Notes: generated by a model not told the origin, from the sequence alone. Shown: positions 16,745 to 27,277, numbered from the stretch's first letter. The stretch is DNA of 64,000 nucleotides from an uncultured Schlesneria sp. (GCA_903904835.1 CAIVEI010000051.1:151243-215242); one strand, 5' to 3'. Numbers and translations are program-made.

Positions 16745-18145
16745 TCAGGCGTGTTGTTCCAGCATCGAGTGGAGTTCAGGGCCCATTGGGGGCAAGTAAT
16801 CTTCCCATGAGCGGAATTGCCGCTTGGGTTCAAATTGAGGGTGACGCTGAATGACATAATCAAGCAGTTTGTGGCCCATCGTCGACATGACTTGCAGATT
16901 CCTGGCGACCGTTTGGGTCGCTCCCCGCGAAATCGGTTCGGGATTATTGTTGAGCTCGAAAAGCGCGGCTTCGGCTCTCTCTTCGAGATCGGGATCGTCG
17001 ACGCGCATCAGCAGATGCTCGTGTCCACGCTCTTTCATGAGGTTGGCGATTCGCTCGTCGAAGGTGATCCCCGCTGATGGGACTCCTGTGGCCATTGACG
17101 TCACGATCGCATGATACCGCGACGAAAGCATCATGTCGGCTGCACGGAAGATGCTGACCAACTGGTACATGTTGTGATGCGTCGAACTGAATGTCGGAAC
17201 GCCGCCGAGTTTTTTAGACAGGTTTTTGACGGCGGCATTATCCAGTTCTTCGCTCGCTGCGACGGCGACAAATACGCCAGTCTTTTCACGAAAACGGCGA
17301 ACGGCACCCGCAACGGCTGACAGATATTGCTCGTACTTGCGATTGACTTCTTCACTGTCCTGGAAGAAGAAAATTCGTCCGTAATGACTTTTTCGGTAAA
17401 AGCCGAATAAGCGCAAGGCCGTTTTGGACAACGAGGCTGTTACCGGCCACCAGAAAGGATTGATCGGACAGACGATCAATAATCGCTCGCCGTTCCAGCC
17501 CACTTTACGCAATTCGTTATGCGCATATTCCCGGCCCAGTGGACTGAATGTCCATGCCGTGTCGGTCCCGAACTCACTAGGGATTTCAAGTTCGGCCAGT
17601 ACTCGTCGCGATTCTTCGTTGCGCGTGATGACGAGTGACTCTTTGCAGTATTCGGTTGCCAGTCGTTTTGGCCAGGGATTCATCTTTCCCGCTTCTGCAC
17701 CGTAAGCGACCGATAGTCGACGATGAGCTGTCGCCAGTCCCATGGCACCGACCATCATGATCGTCAGCAAATCGGTGAACGCGCTTTTGAATGTCGAACC
17801 TTCGCAAGCAATGACGCCGTCATGACGAGGAACTTCCTGGTTGAGGAATCTGGGAAACAGGGGACTTGGTGTGACCTGCCGCGCGTCGCCGAAATAGCCC
17901 TTCGAATATGACTTGATGAAGCTGAAGACGGTCAGATCCAGACGATCTGCACCAAAGATATGCCGGACCTGTCGCAGCATTTCTTCCACGCGGACGTCTG
18001 ATCCAGTATTGCGCGTACCATTGTACCCAGCAAAAAGGAGCTTCAGTTTGTCGCCTGGCGCTTTTGGTCGAACGGTCCCAGACTCGTTCTGTTTCCGAGC
18101 CCGCTGAATCGTTTTATCCATCCAGGAGGCGAGAAATTGATCCAT
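16745..18145 (-). CDS. polysaccharide pyruvyl transferase family protein
   Basis: A 466-residue protein of the polysaccharide pyruvyl transferase (CsaB/WcaK) family. These enzymes have a GT-B-like fold and ketal-pyruvylate cell-surface sugars using phosphoenolpyruvate. Features seen are LLFAGYNGTRNTGSDVR near the N-terminus (family glycine-rich strand), SSTHHNMYQLVSIFRAADMM and the hallmark SSRYHAIVTSMATGVP in the C-terminal half. No signal peptide or membrane segment is visible, so it acts in the cytosol. It faces the defence-type operon tail to tail with 232 bases between stops. Product substrate unknown. Confidence 0.8.
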   Translation of the reverse strand: MDQFLASWMDKTIQRARKQNESGTVRPKAPGDKLKLLFAGYNGTRNTGSDVRVEEMLRQVRHIFGADRLDLTVFSFIKSYSKGYFGDARQVTPSPLFPRFLNQEVPRHDGVIACEGSTFKSAFTDLLTIMMVGAMGLATAHRRLSVAYGAEAGKMNPWPKRLATEYCKESLVITRNEESRRVLAELEIPSEFGTDTAWTFSPLGREYAHNELRKVGWNGERLLIVCPINPFWWPVTASLSKTALRLFGFYRKSHYGRIFFFQDSEEVNRKYEQYLSAVAGAVRRFREKTGVFVAVAASEELDNAAVKNLSKKLGGVPTFSSTHHNMYQLVSIFRAADMMLSSRYHAIVTSMATGVPSAGITFDERIANLMKERGHEHLLMRVDDPDLEERAEAALFELNNNPEPISRGATQTVARNLQVMSTMGHKLLDYVIQRHPQFEPKRQFRSWEDYLPPMGPELHSMLEQHA

Positions 18146-18310
18146 GACGGAACTCGTGTTTCATTTAAAAAAAGAATTCCGCAGGGAGGCACCCGCTAAA
18201 ATTCGCTAAAAGATCACCCGGAGTGTCGGGTATGCTACTTTGGGTTTGACGTGAGTCAAGCTGGAAAGCCGTGTGCGGAACGCTTTATAAAAAGTTCAGC
18301 CCGAGCATTT

Positions 18311-21300
18311 CTAAGGCGCACTATCGACGCCGAGGTCGTTGGGGTGCTCGGGCGGTTTTTGCCATTCCTGGGGTTTAATTTCCGTACCTTTTGTGTTGTC
18401 CATTAGCATCCAGACATTGTCACCTCGCTGAAGATTGTTCTTGACTTCAATCATTCGCAACAGCTTTTCGGTTGCCGCACGGGTGCAAAACGGTGATTTC
18501 AACATTTCAATCATCTCGAGAGTATCCAGAGCCTCTGGAAGTTTTTGAAGTGCGTTGATCAGACCGATTGAGACTTGTTCGTTGACGTGAGTTTTTGTCG
18601 CAGCCAGCATTCTTTTGTTTGCGCGACGGACGTCTTTCAAGGGAATCCTCTCTACCTGCCGGTCGATTCCCTGCAACAGAATCTTCCGAGTCTCGTCCTC
18701 GTGAACTTTCTGCAGTCCCTCAAGCAGGCTGGACAATCCTTCGAATGCGTAATCGTCCTGGATTGCATTTGCCAGGGCGATGGCGGCATGACACAAGGCC
18801 GGACGAGTTTCTTTGTTACCCTCTCGGTCGGTGACATCCAGAATGTATTTGCAAGCGGCATCAACTTGCTCCGGTTTCATCCTTTTAGCCATGGCACTCC
18901 AAAGTTGAGCGATCTGACCTACCGCGTTGGGGTCATTGGTCGCCTGAATCCAATAGGGAATGAAATCGATGATTTGCTGAGCCGTCGCATGCCCCTTTTT
19001 TTCTGACAGCAATGGAGCGACTTTTTGCAATCCCTTTGCAAGTTGTTTTATTTCATCGGGACTGATCGCTCGTTGCATGGCACTGACGAGACAGTCGGCG
19101 ATTGGTGATATTTCGGTCGCCTCGAATTCCTGGTCCGCCTTCACGGCGGTGCAAACCAGAGCAAGACCAAGCGAAAGTTCTCGCTTCATCCATGTTTGAT
19201 TGACCGAGTGAAACTTTTTGAGAATCCTGCCGATCGCTTCTTGTCGTTTTTGCGGCGACGCGATACTGCAGGCACGCTCGAACCTGCTTACCGCAACTTG
19301 CAAACTCTGTTCTGTTTCTTTTTCGAGAAGAAACGAGAGCATTCGTTCCAACATTTCATCAGCGATCACTTCTGAGCGTTTTCCCGGTATCGTAGATAAA
19401 CTTTCCACCAGATTTGCAACATCGATCGGCAATTTGCTACTGCGTAGTTTCGTCATCAGAATCGATATGGACTTGTCGATTGCCTTGGAAATGATGACTT
19501 CGTTCATTCCCTGAAAGCCGTTTGCCAGAGCAACGAGCTTTCGCGTATCGACAGTGTTCTCCATTTGATTCAGGATCATTTCCGCGCCCCTCTCTGCGGC
19601 GGCGTCCGACAGATTCGTTCCGATGGATTTCATCGCGTCACCAAGCATTGTCACCAACTCTGTTTCGGTTACGCGTTCAAGCCAGTCCAGCAATATGGAA
19701 AAGGCTCGTTCGACGTCTTGCCTCAAGAGCTTGTCAGGGAGCGACGACAGTCCCTCGGACAGATCCACCATCCCAGGAGGCGTGTCATATGTCCTCATCC
19801 GAGTCAACAGCTTTTCTTTGACGAGAGTCATTTCTTGTTCAGGTATTGTGTATGGAATCTCTTTCACGCACTTTGCAAGTACCATTAAACTCGGTGGCAA
19901 CTCTTCCTGATCAATTACATCGATCAAACGAGAGAGAGCCTTTCGAGAATCCTCTTCGGTTACATTCCCTTGTCGCTGCTTAAGACCCTGAAACAAACGT
20001 TGCAGCGACTGCGCATCTGTCGTGGCGTTCATTCCCTGCAAGAGAAGATCAATCCCTTTGGAAGGGATTTGCGGAGCAACGACAGCCAAACATTTCGCAA
20101 GGAAGCCCATCTCGTCCGAGTCGCATGAAGGTTGCATGCGGGACAGTATTTGATTTGCTGCGATTTCACATTGAACAGGATTCGAACGTTTGACACCACT
20201 TTCAAAGACACCCAACAGGGTCTCTCGTATTTCGCGACTTGGATATTCAGCCATCGTGTTAACGATGAAGCTCACACCGCTTTTCACGTTGAAGTTCTGG
20301 GCGAGATGTTCGGGCAACGAAATCATGCACTTGACGAGTCCCACAAAGACACGAGGGTCACCCGTTGTTCTATTCATCAGGGGCACGAGTCGCGATCCGA
20401 TGCGCTTCGTCTCTGCTTGCGAGAGTTGTAAACTCGTTATTTCGAGAATTGCATTGCAAAGTGCAGTGACGTTTTCGGCTTCACTGCTGGACTCGATTGC
20501 TTTGATAACCTGTTCAACCGCCATGTGTAGACGATCTTGTGAGATCGATGCCATGACCGTGCTGAGGTCGTCTTTCAGTGATTTGAGTATTTCGAGGTCT
20601 TGACAATCCGCCATGTTCAACGAAAGAGACTCTACTGCTGCTTCTGTAAACACCTCGTCATTGATGTTCAGTGCAACACCAACGCGAGCGGCGGCAAGTT
20701 TCAAGTTCTTCTGATCTCTTTGATCCTGGCTCGATGGTTTGGAATGACTGAGTAACTCCAGAATTGTGAGTTTCAAAGCAGATCGACGGTTGTTATCCAA
20801 CCCAACGACAGCTCGTGCGACAAATGGAGCTCGATTGATTAAACGCTCGACATTGGAAATATCAAAGGACTGTCGCGACAACTTTTCTCGTAATGCCTGC
20901 TGACTCTCTTTCAAGCTGGCGATCTGCCAAAAAGCGTCGATTTCGTTTTGTTCCAGATCCCCGGGCTGCCCACTGATTCTTGCCAGAAGGTCATTTGCAT
21001 ACGTTTGTTCGACTTGTAACCGGGCGAGTTTTGCCTGTTTCTGGGCTTTCCAGGCGAATGCAGAGGCGATGAGCGCTGCAACGGCCAACGTCATCGCAAA
21101 GATCGATTGCCATTTCGATCGACGGGCGGAAGCCGCCTGCTCACCTGCGCGTTGTTTCTCGATTCCCGCCAGTTTGGTCAGGGTTTCAATCTCGCGTTTT
21201 TGACGATCGATTTCTTCCCGTTTTTCGCGATCTCGCTGTTCGATACTCGCGGCGAGAAATTCTCGTTCTTCCCGCGTCAAATCGGATTCTGGAATCTTCG

Positions 21301-23098
21301 ACCATTCTTCGGCCTCTGCCAGTCGTGCCCCCTGATACAGATAGCCGGAATCGCGACCTGCGGTATTCCACTCCGCCGCTGCTTCCGTCAGGCGATGCTG
21401 CGTCCGCATGGATTCTCGTTCTGATTCAATCCAGCCTCTCAGCTTGGTCCAGGACCGAATCAGTGCTTCGTGCGCAACTTCGACGAACGAGTCTTTTTCG
21501 GCCGTGATCAGCCTGACTTCTGTCAATTGATTGATGATCGGTGTGATTGCTTTCGAGTCACCAAGTTGATTGAGATGGACTCGCCGCTTGGTGTCTTCAG
21601 TCCCTTCTCCAGGCTGCGTGAGCCGCAGAAAAATTCGACGACACGTTTCTTGCTGGGTCGGACTCATCGCATCAAATGCTGCGTTCGCCTGCTGTTCGAG
21701 TGCCCCTTCCAACCCGCCAATCGCATTGTAAGCGGCGATCGTTAACTGGTGACCGTCGCGCCGTTGCCAAAGTTCCCGCAAGCAATGTTGCAAAAGAGGC
21801 AAAGCGCCGGGCTGTGACTCCATTTCGGTCAACAGCATTTCGGTCAATCCAGGTTGCAGTTCGAGGCCAACCATTTGAGCAGGGCGCTCGATCACCTCAC
21901 GCAATTCCGTGCGAGTGAGCGGGCCGACCAATTCCTGATGTTCTGTGATGACTGCCGCCAGGCGGGGATAGGAAGCACACTTGCCGTAGAAGTCGGCTCG
22001 CATCGTCAGGATGACAATCGCTTTCCCCCCGGTGATCCCGGCTGCGTAAATCAAATTGTTGATAAAGGCGTCTCTGTAAGCCTCTGTGCCCTTCGACTTT
22101 TCAATATCTGAGAAAAAGCCACTCGACCGACTATTCGTTGAATTATCGGCATTTAAGGTGAAGACTTCTTCGAACTGATCGATGAGCAAAACAACTCGCC
22201 TTGATTCCGGGGCTCCTGCGAGTGCCACGCGGATTGTGAGATGAAGCCGTGTCTCGTCATCGGCCATGTGCGCGATCAGATCGCCGACATCCCCGATTGA
22301 AGATTTGATCTTCGGATGGCTACAAAGTTCAACTGCCAGACTTTCCAATGGATTCTGCCCAGGTCGGCAGATAATGATTGGCCAATCCTCGCTTCCTTCG
22401 AGTTTTCCCTGTTGCAGTGCATGAACGAGACCTGCACGCGCCAATGACGATTTGCCACTACCAGAATCGCCAACAATGGCAATAAAGCGGTTTACCAAAG
22501 GGGTTCCAGTGTTATCTCGATATTTTGAGGGGCGAAGTTCATTTAATAACCATTCGATTCGCGCTTCACGTCCGAAGTAGAACTGCGCATGCTCAGATTG
22601 GAATGCGCGCAATCCCCGGTATGGGCATTTGCCTTCAAAAACGGATTGCCCAGGTGGTAGCCCTGGAGAAAGACCTAAGATGCCGCTTTTCAACCGGTGA
22701 TAGGCATCAGCGTCATCAAGCGATTCCCGAAACTCGACCCACGTCAATTCCAGCAAAAAGGCTGGCAATCGATCTAGCTCTTCACGTGTCCCACCCGGGA
22801 GCAATACGGGTATGACACGGAATTTCCCGTCGCCATCCTTGACCCGCTTTGAAAGGGCAACTCGCATTTCTTCGTTTTGCCAGGGACCAAATCCGCCTGG
22901 TCCAACGAAGACTGCGACCGATCCGGAATCTGCCAGTGCCTGTTCAATCGCTTGCTGCCAGGGTTGACCGGGAACCAAGTACCATTTATCAAGCCATCCA
23001 TCCAAGCCGTCGGCTTTCAAACGCCGAGCCAATTCTTCAACCGCCGGCTTATCATCGCTGTTATGGGAAAGAAAAACATGAAAAAGCGAGCCCGGCAT
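18311..23098 (-). CDS. TIR-nSTAND1 ATPase with membrane segment and alpha-solenoid
   Basis: A 1595-residue signalling protein. Residues about 5-140 are a TIR domain: VFLSHNSDDK, GLDGWLDKW, PGQPWQQAIEQAL and PWQNEEMRVAL, whose Glu matches the catalytic Glu of NAD-cleaving TIRs. Residues about 165-560 are an nSTAND1-type ATPase: CPYRGLRAFQ, Walker A GDSGSGKSSLARAGL (about 210) and Walker B VVLLIDQFEEVF (about 305). A charged coiled region leads to one membrane segment (about 665-685). The rest is a long helical solenoid with repeats of the LAxGLxxVAxxL type. ATG 23098 has a GAGGG Shine-Dalgarno; the longer frame to 23155 adds no domain. TIR-STAND proteins commonly trigger NAD depletion on phage sensing, so a defence role is inferred. 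Confidence 0.85.
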   Translation of the reverse strand: MPGSLFHVFLSHNSDDKPAVEELARRLKADGLDGWLDKWYLVPGQPWQQAIEQALADSGSVAVFVGPGGFGPWQNEEMRVALSKRVKDGDGKFRVIPVLLPGGTREELDRLPAFLLELTWVEFRESLDDADAYHRLKSGILGLSPGLPPGQSVFEGKCPYRGLRAFQSEHAQFYFGREARIEWLLNELRPSKYRDNTGTPLVNRFIAIVGDSGSGKSSLARAGLVHALQQGKLEGSEDWPIIICRPGQNPLESLAVELCSHPKIKSSIGDVGDLIAHMADDETRLHLTIRVALAGAPESRRVVLLIDQFEEVFTLNADNSTNSRSSGFFSDIEKSKGTEAYRDAFINNLIYAAGITGGKAIVILTMRADFYGKCASYPRLAAVITEHQELVGPLTRTELREVIERPAQMVGLELQPGLTEMLLTEMESQPGALPLLQHCLRELWQRRDGHQLTIAAYNAIGGLEGALEQQANAAFDAMSPTQQETCRRIFLRLTQPGEGTEDTKRRVHLNQLGDSKAITPIINQLTEVRLITAEKDSFVEVAHEALIRSWTKLRGWIESERESMRTQHRLTEAAAEWNTAGRDSGYLYQGARLAEAEEWSKIPESDLTREEREFLAASIEQRDREKREEIDRQKREIETLTKLAGIEKQRAGEQAASARRSKWQSIFAMTLAVAALIASAFAWKAQKQAKLARLQVEQTYANDLLARISGQPGDLEQNEIDAFWQIASLKESQQALREKLSRQSFDISNVERLINRAPFVARAVVGLDNNRRSALKLTILELLSHSKPSSQDQRDQKNLKLAAARVGVALNINDEVFTEAAVESLSLNMADCQDLEILKSLKDDLSTVMASISQDRLHMAVEQVIKAIESSSEAENVTALCNAILEITSLQLSQAETKRIGSRLVPLMNRTTGDPRVFVGLVKCMISLPEHLAQNFNVKSGVSFIVNTMAEYPSREIRETLLGVFESGVKRSNPVQCEIAANQILSRMQPSCDSDEMGFLAKCLAVVAPQIPSKGIDLLLQGMNATTDAQSLQRLFQGLKQRQGNVTEEDSRKALSRLIDVIDQEELPPSLMVLAKCVKEIPYTIPEQEMTLVKEKLLTRMRTYDTPPGMVDLSEGLSSLPDKLLRQDVERAFSILLDWLERVTETELVTMLGDAMKSIGTNLSDAAAERGAEMILNQMENTVDTRKLVALANGFQGMNEVIISKAIDKSISILMTKLRSSKLPIDVANLVESLSTIPGKRSEVIADEMLERMLSFLLEKETEQSLQVAVSRFERACSIASPQKRQEAIGRILKKFHSVNQTWMKRELSLGLALVCTAVKADQEFEATEISPIADCLVSAMQRAISPDEIKQLAKGLQKVAPLLSEKKGHATAQQIIDFIPYWIQATNDPNAVGQIAQLWSAMAKRMKPEQVDAACKYILDVTDREGNKETRPALCHAAIALANAIQDDYAFEGLSSLLEGLQKVHEDETRKILLQGIDRQVERIPLKDVRRANKRMLAATKTHVNEQVSIGLINALQKLPEALDTLEMIEMLKSPFCTRAATEKLLRMIEVKNNLQRGDNVWMLMDNTKGTEIKPQEWQKPPEHPNDLGVDSAP

Positions 23099-23400
23099 CA
23101 CTTCCCTCTTTGTAAATCCAAGAACCAAAAATGTCCTTGGGTATTTGATAAACAAAACTGCGTGATTGTGCTATTGTGAGTTAATCGCAGGCGATTGGCA
23201 ATCTGCATCGTTCGTAGCGTTGAGTGAAAATCAATCACATGCATGGTTTCTGGTATCGTTTCAGTTCATCTTATTTGTTTCGTATATTCTTCTTTTGTGA
23301 CCTGTGTATTTCGAGTGATCTTCGCGAATTAGCCGAACTGATAACTCGTCGCGCCCGACTCTTACCGAATCAGTACATCAAACTTTTCCGTTAGCTAATC
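23099..23400. other. divergent intergenic region
   Basis: 302 bases between two divergently transcribed genes; it must carry both promoters. Two short overlapping open frames (from ATG 23239 and ATG 23243) lack ribosome binding sites and are not called. I could not identify a convincing promoter pair or operator. Confidence 0.4.
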
Positions 23401-24690
23401 ATGTCAAACCCGTTTCAACTCTGTTTTCAACGATTGAACGTTCTGCGCCGACGAGCGGCGATTCTTCAATTACTCGTCATTGCGTGGGGCGTGCATCATC
23501 CCTTCATTTTCGGGGCGGATGGGGTATCAACATCAGCCGCATCAACACGATTCTTTTTCACGTCGCAAGGAAAAACGGCATTAGCGACTATTGATGGAAG
23601 TGAACCGAAATACTTGAACTTCGACAAACCTGGACAGGTGACGTGGCAGCCGGGCTCTTGTTTCCGCGATGGGCGTCGTGTGGTGGTGTTAAGTATGGAA
23701 CCTCGCCGTGACGGGCCTGGTCGTCCGTTCGAAGAATTTTATACCCAGACTCCAACGCATTTGTGGCAATATGATCTTGAGTCTGGATCGCTCGAAGAAA
23801 TTTGTACAAAGGACCGCATCGCCCCCTTCACGACCCCTGCTCTGCTGATCTCTGATGATCGACTGCTGATTCAGGTGGTCAAAAACAAGGTGGGGCAGAT
23901 CTATAGCGTTCGCCTGGATGGAAGCGACGCTAGCGAATTTACAAAAGCGGGCGAGGGGCTGCCGTATGGACTTAGCCTCAGCCCTGATGGCAAGCGGGTT
24001 GCGTTTCATCTTGCCAGCCCGCAGGGATATCAGGTCTGGACCAGCGATGTCGACGGAACAAACCGGATTCAAGTCGCAGCACAACCGGGTCACCTTTATT
24101 TTGGAACTCAGTGGTCACCTGACGGTCAATGGGTCTTGTATGTCGACTGCCTGCATCAGCAGGACCCTGGCCACGATTGGGCCGATGTCTGTATTGGACG
24201 TCCCGACGGCTCAGGACATCGCGTCCTGACGACAGGCCAATCAATGTGGTTTGCTGCTACCTATGGCGATCAAAAAACTCGTGGGGGTGGCTCCAATGTT
24301 CCCGCGTGGACGATTGACGGCAAAATCCTGTTTCCACGCAGGACGAAAGATGCCAAAGTTCCGTGGGAATATCGTGTCAATCAGCCCGATCTCGATCACT
24401 TCAATCGTGATTTCAAACCAGAACTTGCTCGTGGCGGAACTCAGATTTGTCGGCTCGATCCAACAACTGATTCGGTAACAGTACTGACGCCTGAAAACGA
24501 AAACGTCTGGGACTTCCGTGCCAGCCAATCACCGGATGGCAAGCAGATCGTATTTTGCAGAGCCGCAACGGGTGAAGCCCCCGCGATCTGGGTGATGGAG
24601 AGGGATGGAAAAAAACCACGCATGATCACACGCGGCATTGGCGATCTTGGTGCCGATCATCCCCGCTGGATTCCGTCGGTGACTCCGTAA
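23401..24690 (+). CDS. secreted TolB-like beta-propeller protein
   Basis: A 429-residue protein with a long N-terminal region ending in a hydrophobic stretch (ILQLLVIAWGVHHPFIF), probably a signal peptide or anchor. It continues with PD40/WD40-like repeats of the TolB C-terminal type: LSPDGKRVAFHLAS, WSPDGQWVLYVD, GRPDGSGHRVLTTG, SPDGKQIVFCRA and VMERDGKKPRMITRG. Such propellers bind partners in the periplasm; no catalytic site is seen. It is transcribed away from the TIR protein and 176 bases before the glycolate oxidase genes. Confidence 0.75.
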   Translation: MSNPFQLCFQRLNVLRRRAAILQLLVIAWGVHHPFIFGADGVSTSAASTRFFFTSQGKTALATIDGSEPKYLNFDKPGQVTWQPGSCFRDGRRVVVLSMEPRRDGPGRPFEEFYTQTPTHLWQYDLESGSLEEICTKDRIAPFTTPALLISDDRLLIQVVKNKVGQIYSVRLDGSDASEFTKAGEGLPYGLSLSPDGKRVAFHLASPQGYQVWTSDVDGTNRIQVAAQPGHLYFGTQWSPDGQWVLYVDCLHQQDPGHDWADVCIGRPDGSGHRVLTTGQSMWFAATYGDQKTRGGGSNVPAWTIDGKILFPRRTKDAKVPWEYRVNQPDLDHFNRDFKPELARGGTQICRLDPTTDSVTVLTPENENVWDFRASQSPDGKQIVFCRAATGEAPAIWVMERDGKKPRMITRGIGDLGADHPRWIPSVTP

Positions 24691-24866
24691 ATCTTGCCGC
24701 GGGATGCAATCGGCGTTTAAAAGGTGTTTCGTCGCATACGATCAAATCAACAACCGGACTAACTTGTGTCGCCGGGATGAAAACGCCTACAAATCATGAA
24801 GGGCCGCCACGCTGATCGGCCGTCTGCGGGTTACGAATAATTGAACGCGCTCTCCAAGACGATTCT

Positions 24867-27275
24867 ATGAATTCCACTCAACTTGAAGCCATCTTAAAGC
24901 CATCCATCAAACGTGGGCGAGTGCTCACCTCGCCTGCTCAACTCGCGGGATACGATGCTGATGGACTCGGTTATAAAACGTTTCGACCTGATGCCGTTGT
25001 AATACCGGCCGACGCCGACGAAATGGTTCGTGTGATGGCCGATGCGAAAAGGCTTGGCGTGCCGATCTGTATTCGGGGGGCTGGGACGTCGCTGTCGGGT
25101 GGCCCCGTGGCCGCACAAGGTGGCGTCGTCGTCCATACGTCGGCTCTTCGAAGCGTGCGGAAGATTTGTCGCGAGGGCTTCTGGTGCGAGGTCGAATGTG
25201 GAGTCACGCTAAATCAACTTGATGAGGCATTGAAACCGTACGGTCTGTTTTATCCACCCGATCCTTCGAGCGGCCCGGTTTGCACGCTTGGGGGTAATGT
25301 CGCGATGAATGCAGGCGGTGCTCACTGCTTTCGCTATGGCGTCACGAGCAACTACGTTTTGGGGGTTGAAGCGATCCTGCTGGACGGTAGCCTGCATCGG
25401 TTCGGCGGCCCCGCCGGTGGTCGCGGTGAGTGGCGCGAAGATTGGAAGCGGTGCATGGTTGGCTCAGAAGGGACGCTGGGGGCGTTCACCCGTTTCTGGC
25501 TGAGACTGCTGCCTCGACCCGATAAGGTCTGGACGTTTCGGGCCACGTATGCTGATCTGATTACCGCTGAAAAAGCGATTCATGCGTTGGTTGCCCATTC
25601 GTCATTCCCTGTGGCCATTGAATTGATGGACCCGCGTTGTGTGGCCATGGTCGAGAACAGCCCGATGGCGGTGGGATTGCCGAAAGACTCGTTCATGTTG
25701 CTGACCGAAATCGACGGTCCGCCGGAATTAGTCGATGCTCGTGTCGAAGCGGTCGCCGAAATTCTGAGAACTGCCGGATCGAAAGATGTCGTCTTCAGCG
25801 ATGACGAAGAGCAGCGCAAGAAACTCTGGAAAGCGAGAAAAGCAGCGGGGGGATTGATGGGGCAGTTGAGTGCCGACTTTGTGGTCCAGGATGCTGTGAT
25901 TCCCAAACGCGCTCTCGCGGAATTACTTCAGCTTGTTTACGACGAAGCGGATGCCGCAGGTGTCCGGGCCGTGAACGTATTCCATGCAGGTGATGGAAAC
26001 CTGCATCCGAACTTCCTGTTTGATTCGCGTAAGCCGGGCGAATTAGAAAAAGTCGAACTGATCGGCAAACATCTGATGCAGCGGGTTGTTGACGTTGGAG
26101 GAACGCTTTCCGGTGAACACGGAATCGGAAACGATAAGACGGCGTATATGCCGCTGGTCTTCGGACCGGAAATGACGCGAATCCAGCAGTCGATTCCGGG
26201 AATTTTTAATGCGGCGCATCAGTTGAACCCGTTGAAGGTGTTTGCGGATCGGCGGTTTTTGGGAAGAAATGGGACTGATAGGACTTTTGGGACCATTGGG
26301 ACGAAGACTGCCGAGGTGAAGCCGACGAGTGATCATAGGCTGAATACAACGGGCTCGCGATGTTTTGTTCCTTTTCTTGACCCGATTGATGGGGTGGTAT
26401 GTTTGCCTGCTGAGTCAACGGCGGCGGATATTCACGCGAAGGCCGCGCCGCACAAGCTTCGCTTTCCTTTATTGATCGACACGACGGCATCGTTGCGTGA
26501 TCAGGTGAATTCAACAGGTTACGCACCCGCCTCGTCACGGTTCGGACCGTACTGCGATAATATTGTCGGAATGAATTGGAAACTGCCGAACGGGAATATT
26601 GTTCGTCTGGGTGAACGTGTTGTGAAGACGACGACCGGATATGACTTGTTTCGATTTTTACTTTCAACAGGAAATCGGTTTGGTCAGCCGATCGACTATG
26701 TCTTGCGACTACGACCCGATTGTGGTGTCACCAGCCTCTATGTTTTGTCAGGCCCGATCGAGGCTGTTGCTCAAGCTGTGCCTCAATTGCTGAAGAATTG
26801 CTGGATGCACTGGTTTGATGCGATTGACTTCATCGTCGAACCGGGGAATGAAACTGGCCGACTACGATTGGTTGTGAATTGTCCGGGGGAAGAATATTCG
26901 CTGGTTGAGGCGTTTGTGTCCGGGTTTGCGGACTCTCAGTCACTGGCCTGGAACGTGGAAAAAGATGTTCCGATCCCGACTGACGGCTGTCCTGATTTCG
27001 TGTTTAAGTCAGTGCCCGAAAACGCGATTGAATTGGCTCGCGAGATCTCACAGTCGGGCGAATTCCGTTGCGTTACCATTTGTTATCACGGCGTGATCCA
27101 CGGCTATTTTCATCACGGTTCAGGCAACGCTGATCGGATCAGGGAATTAGTGGCAAAGAAGGCCGAAGAGTTGCAAGCCGTCGGTGGCGAATGGCAGTCG
27201 CGTCATCTACCTGCTGCGACACCGAGCGAATTGGAAGCGGGCTGGATATCGATCTTTGAACGGGAAATAAATTAA
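24867..27275 (+). CDS. glcD: glycolate oxidase GlcD-GlcE fusion (FAD-linked oxidase)
   Basis: An 802-residue flavoprotein that joins two subunits kept separate in E. coli. Residues 1-470 are GlcD-like: the FAD-binding PCMH fold with IRGAGTSLSGGPVA and CTLGGNVAMNAGGAHC, and the C-terminal FAD-oxidase part with NVFHAGDGNLHPN and GEHGIGNDKTAYM. Residues about 515-800 are GlcE-like, a second PCMH-type half with VCLPAESTAADIH and GERVVKTTTGYDLFRFLL. It oxidises glycolate or D-lactate and passes electrons to the Fe-S subunit encoded two bases downstream. The linker near 470-510 is low in conserved features. Confidence 0.88.
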   Translation: MNSTQLEAILKPSIKRGRVLTSPAQLAGYDADGLGYKTFRPDAVVIPADADEMVRVMADAKRLGVPICIRGAGTSLSGGPVAAQGGVVVHTSALRSVRKICREGFWCEVECGVTLNQLDEALKPYGLFYPPDPSSGPVCTLGGNVAMNAGGAHCFRYGVTSNYVLGVEAILLDGSLHRFGGPAGGRGEWREDWKRCMVGSEGTLGAFTRFWLRLLPRPDKVWTFRATYADLITAEKAIHALVAHSSFPVAIELMDPRCVAMVENSPMAVGLPKDSFMLLTEIDGPPELVDARVEAVAEILRTAGSKDVVFSDDEEQRKKLWKARKAAGGLMGQLSADFVVQDAVIPKRALAELLQLVYDEADAAGVRAVNVFHAGDGNLHPNFLFDSRKPGELEKVELIGKHLMQRVVDVGGTLSGEHGIGNDKTAYMPLVFGPEMTRIQQSIPGIFNAAHQLNPLKVFADRRFLGRNGTDRTFGTIGTKTAEVKPTSDHRLNTTGSRCFVPFLDPIDGVVCLPAESTAADIHAKAAPHKLRFPLLIDTTASLRDQVNSTGYAPASSRFGPYCDNIVGMNWKLPNGNIVRLGERVVKTTTGYDLFRFLLSTGNRFGQPIDYVLRLRPDCGVTSLYVLSGPIEAVAQAVPQLLKNCWMHWFDAIDFIVEPGNETGRLRLVVNCPGEEYSLVEAFVSGFADSQSLAWNVEKDVPIPTDGCPDFVFKSVPENAIELAREISQSGEFRCVTICYHGVIHGYFHHGSGNADRIRELVAKKAEELQAVGGEWQSRHLPAATPSELEAGWISIFEREIN

Positions 27276-27277
27276 TC

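Noticed and set aside
23239..23394. Two overlapping small frames (ATG 23239 and ATG 23243)
   Set aside because: No Shine-Dalgarno, lie in a promoter-bearing gap, and neither composition is compelling.
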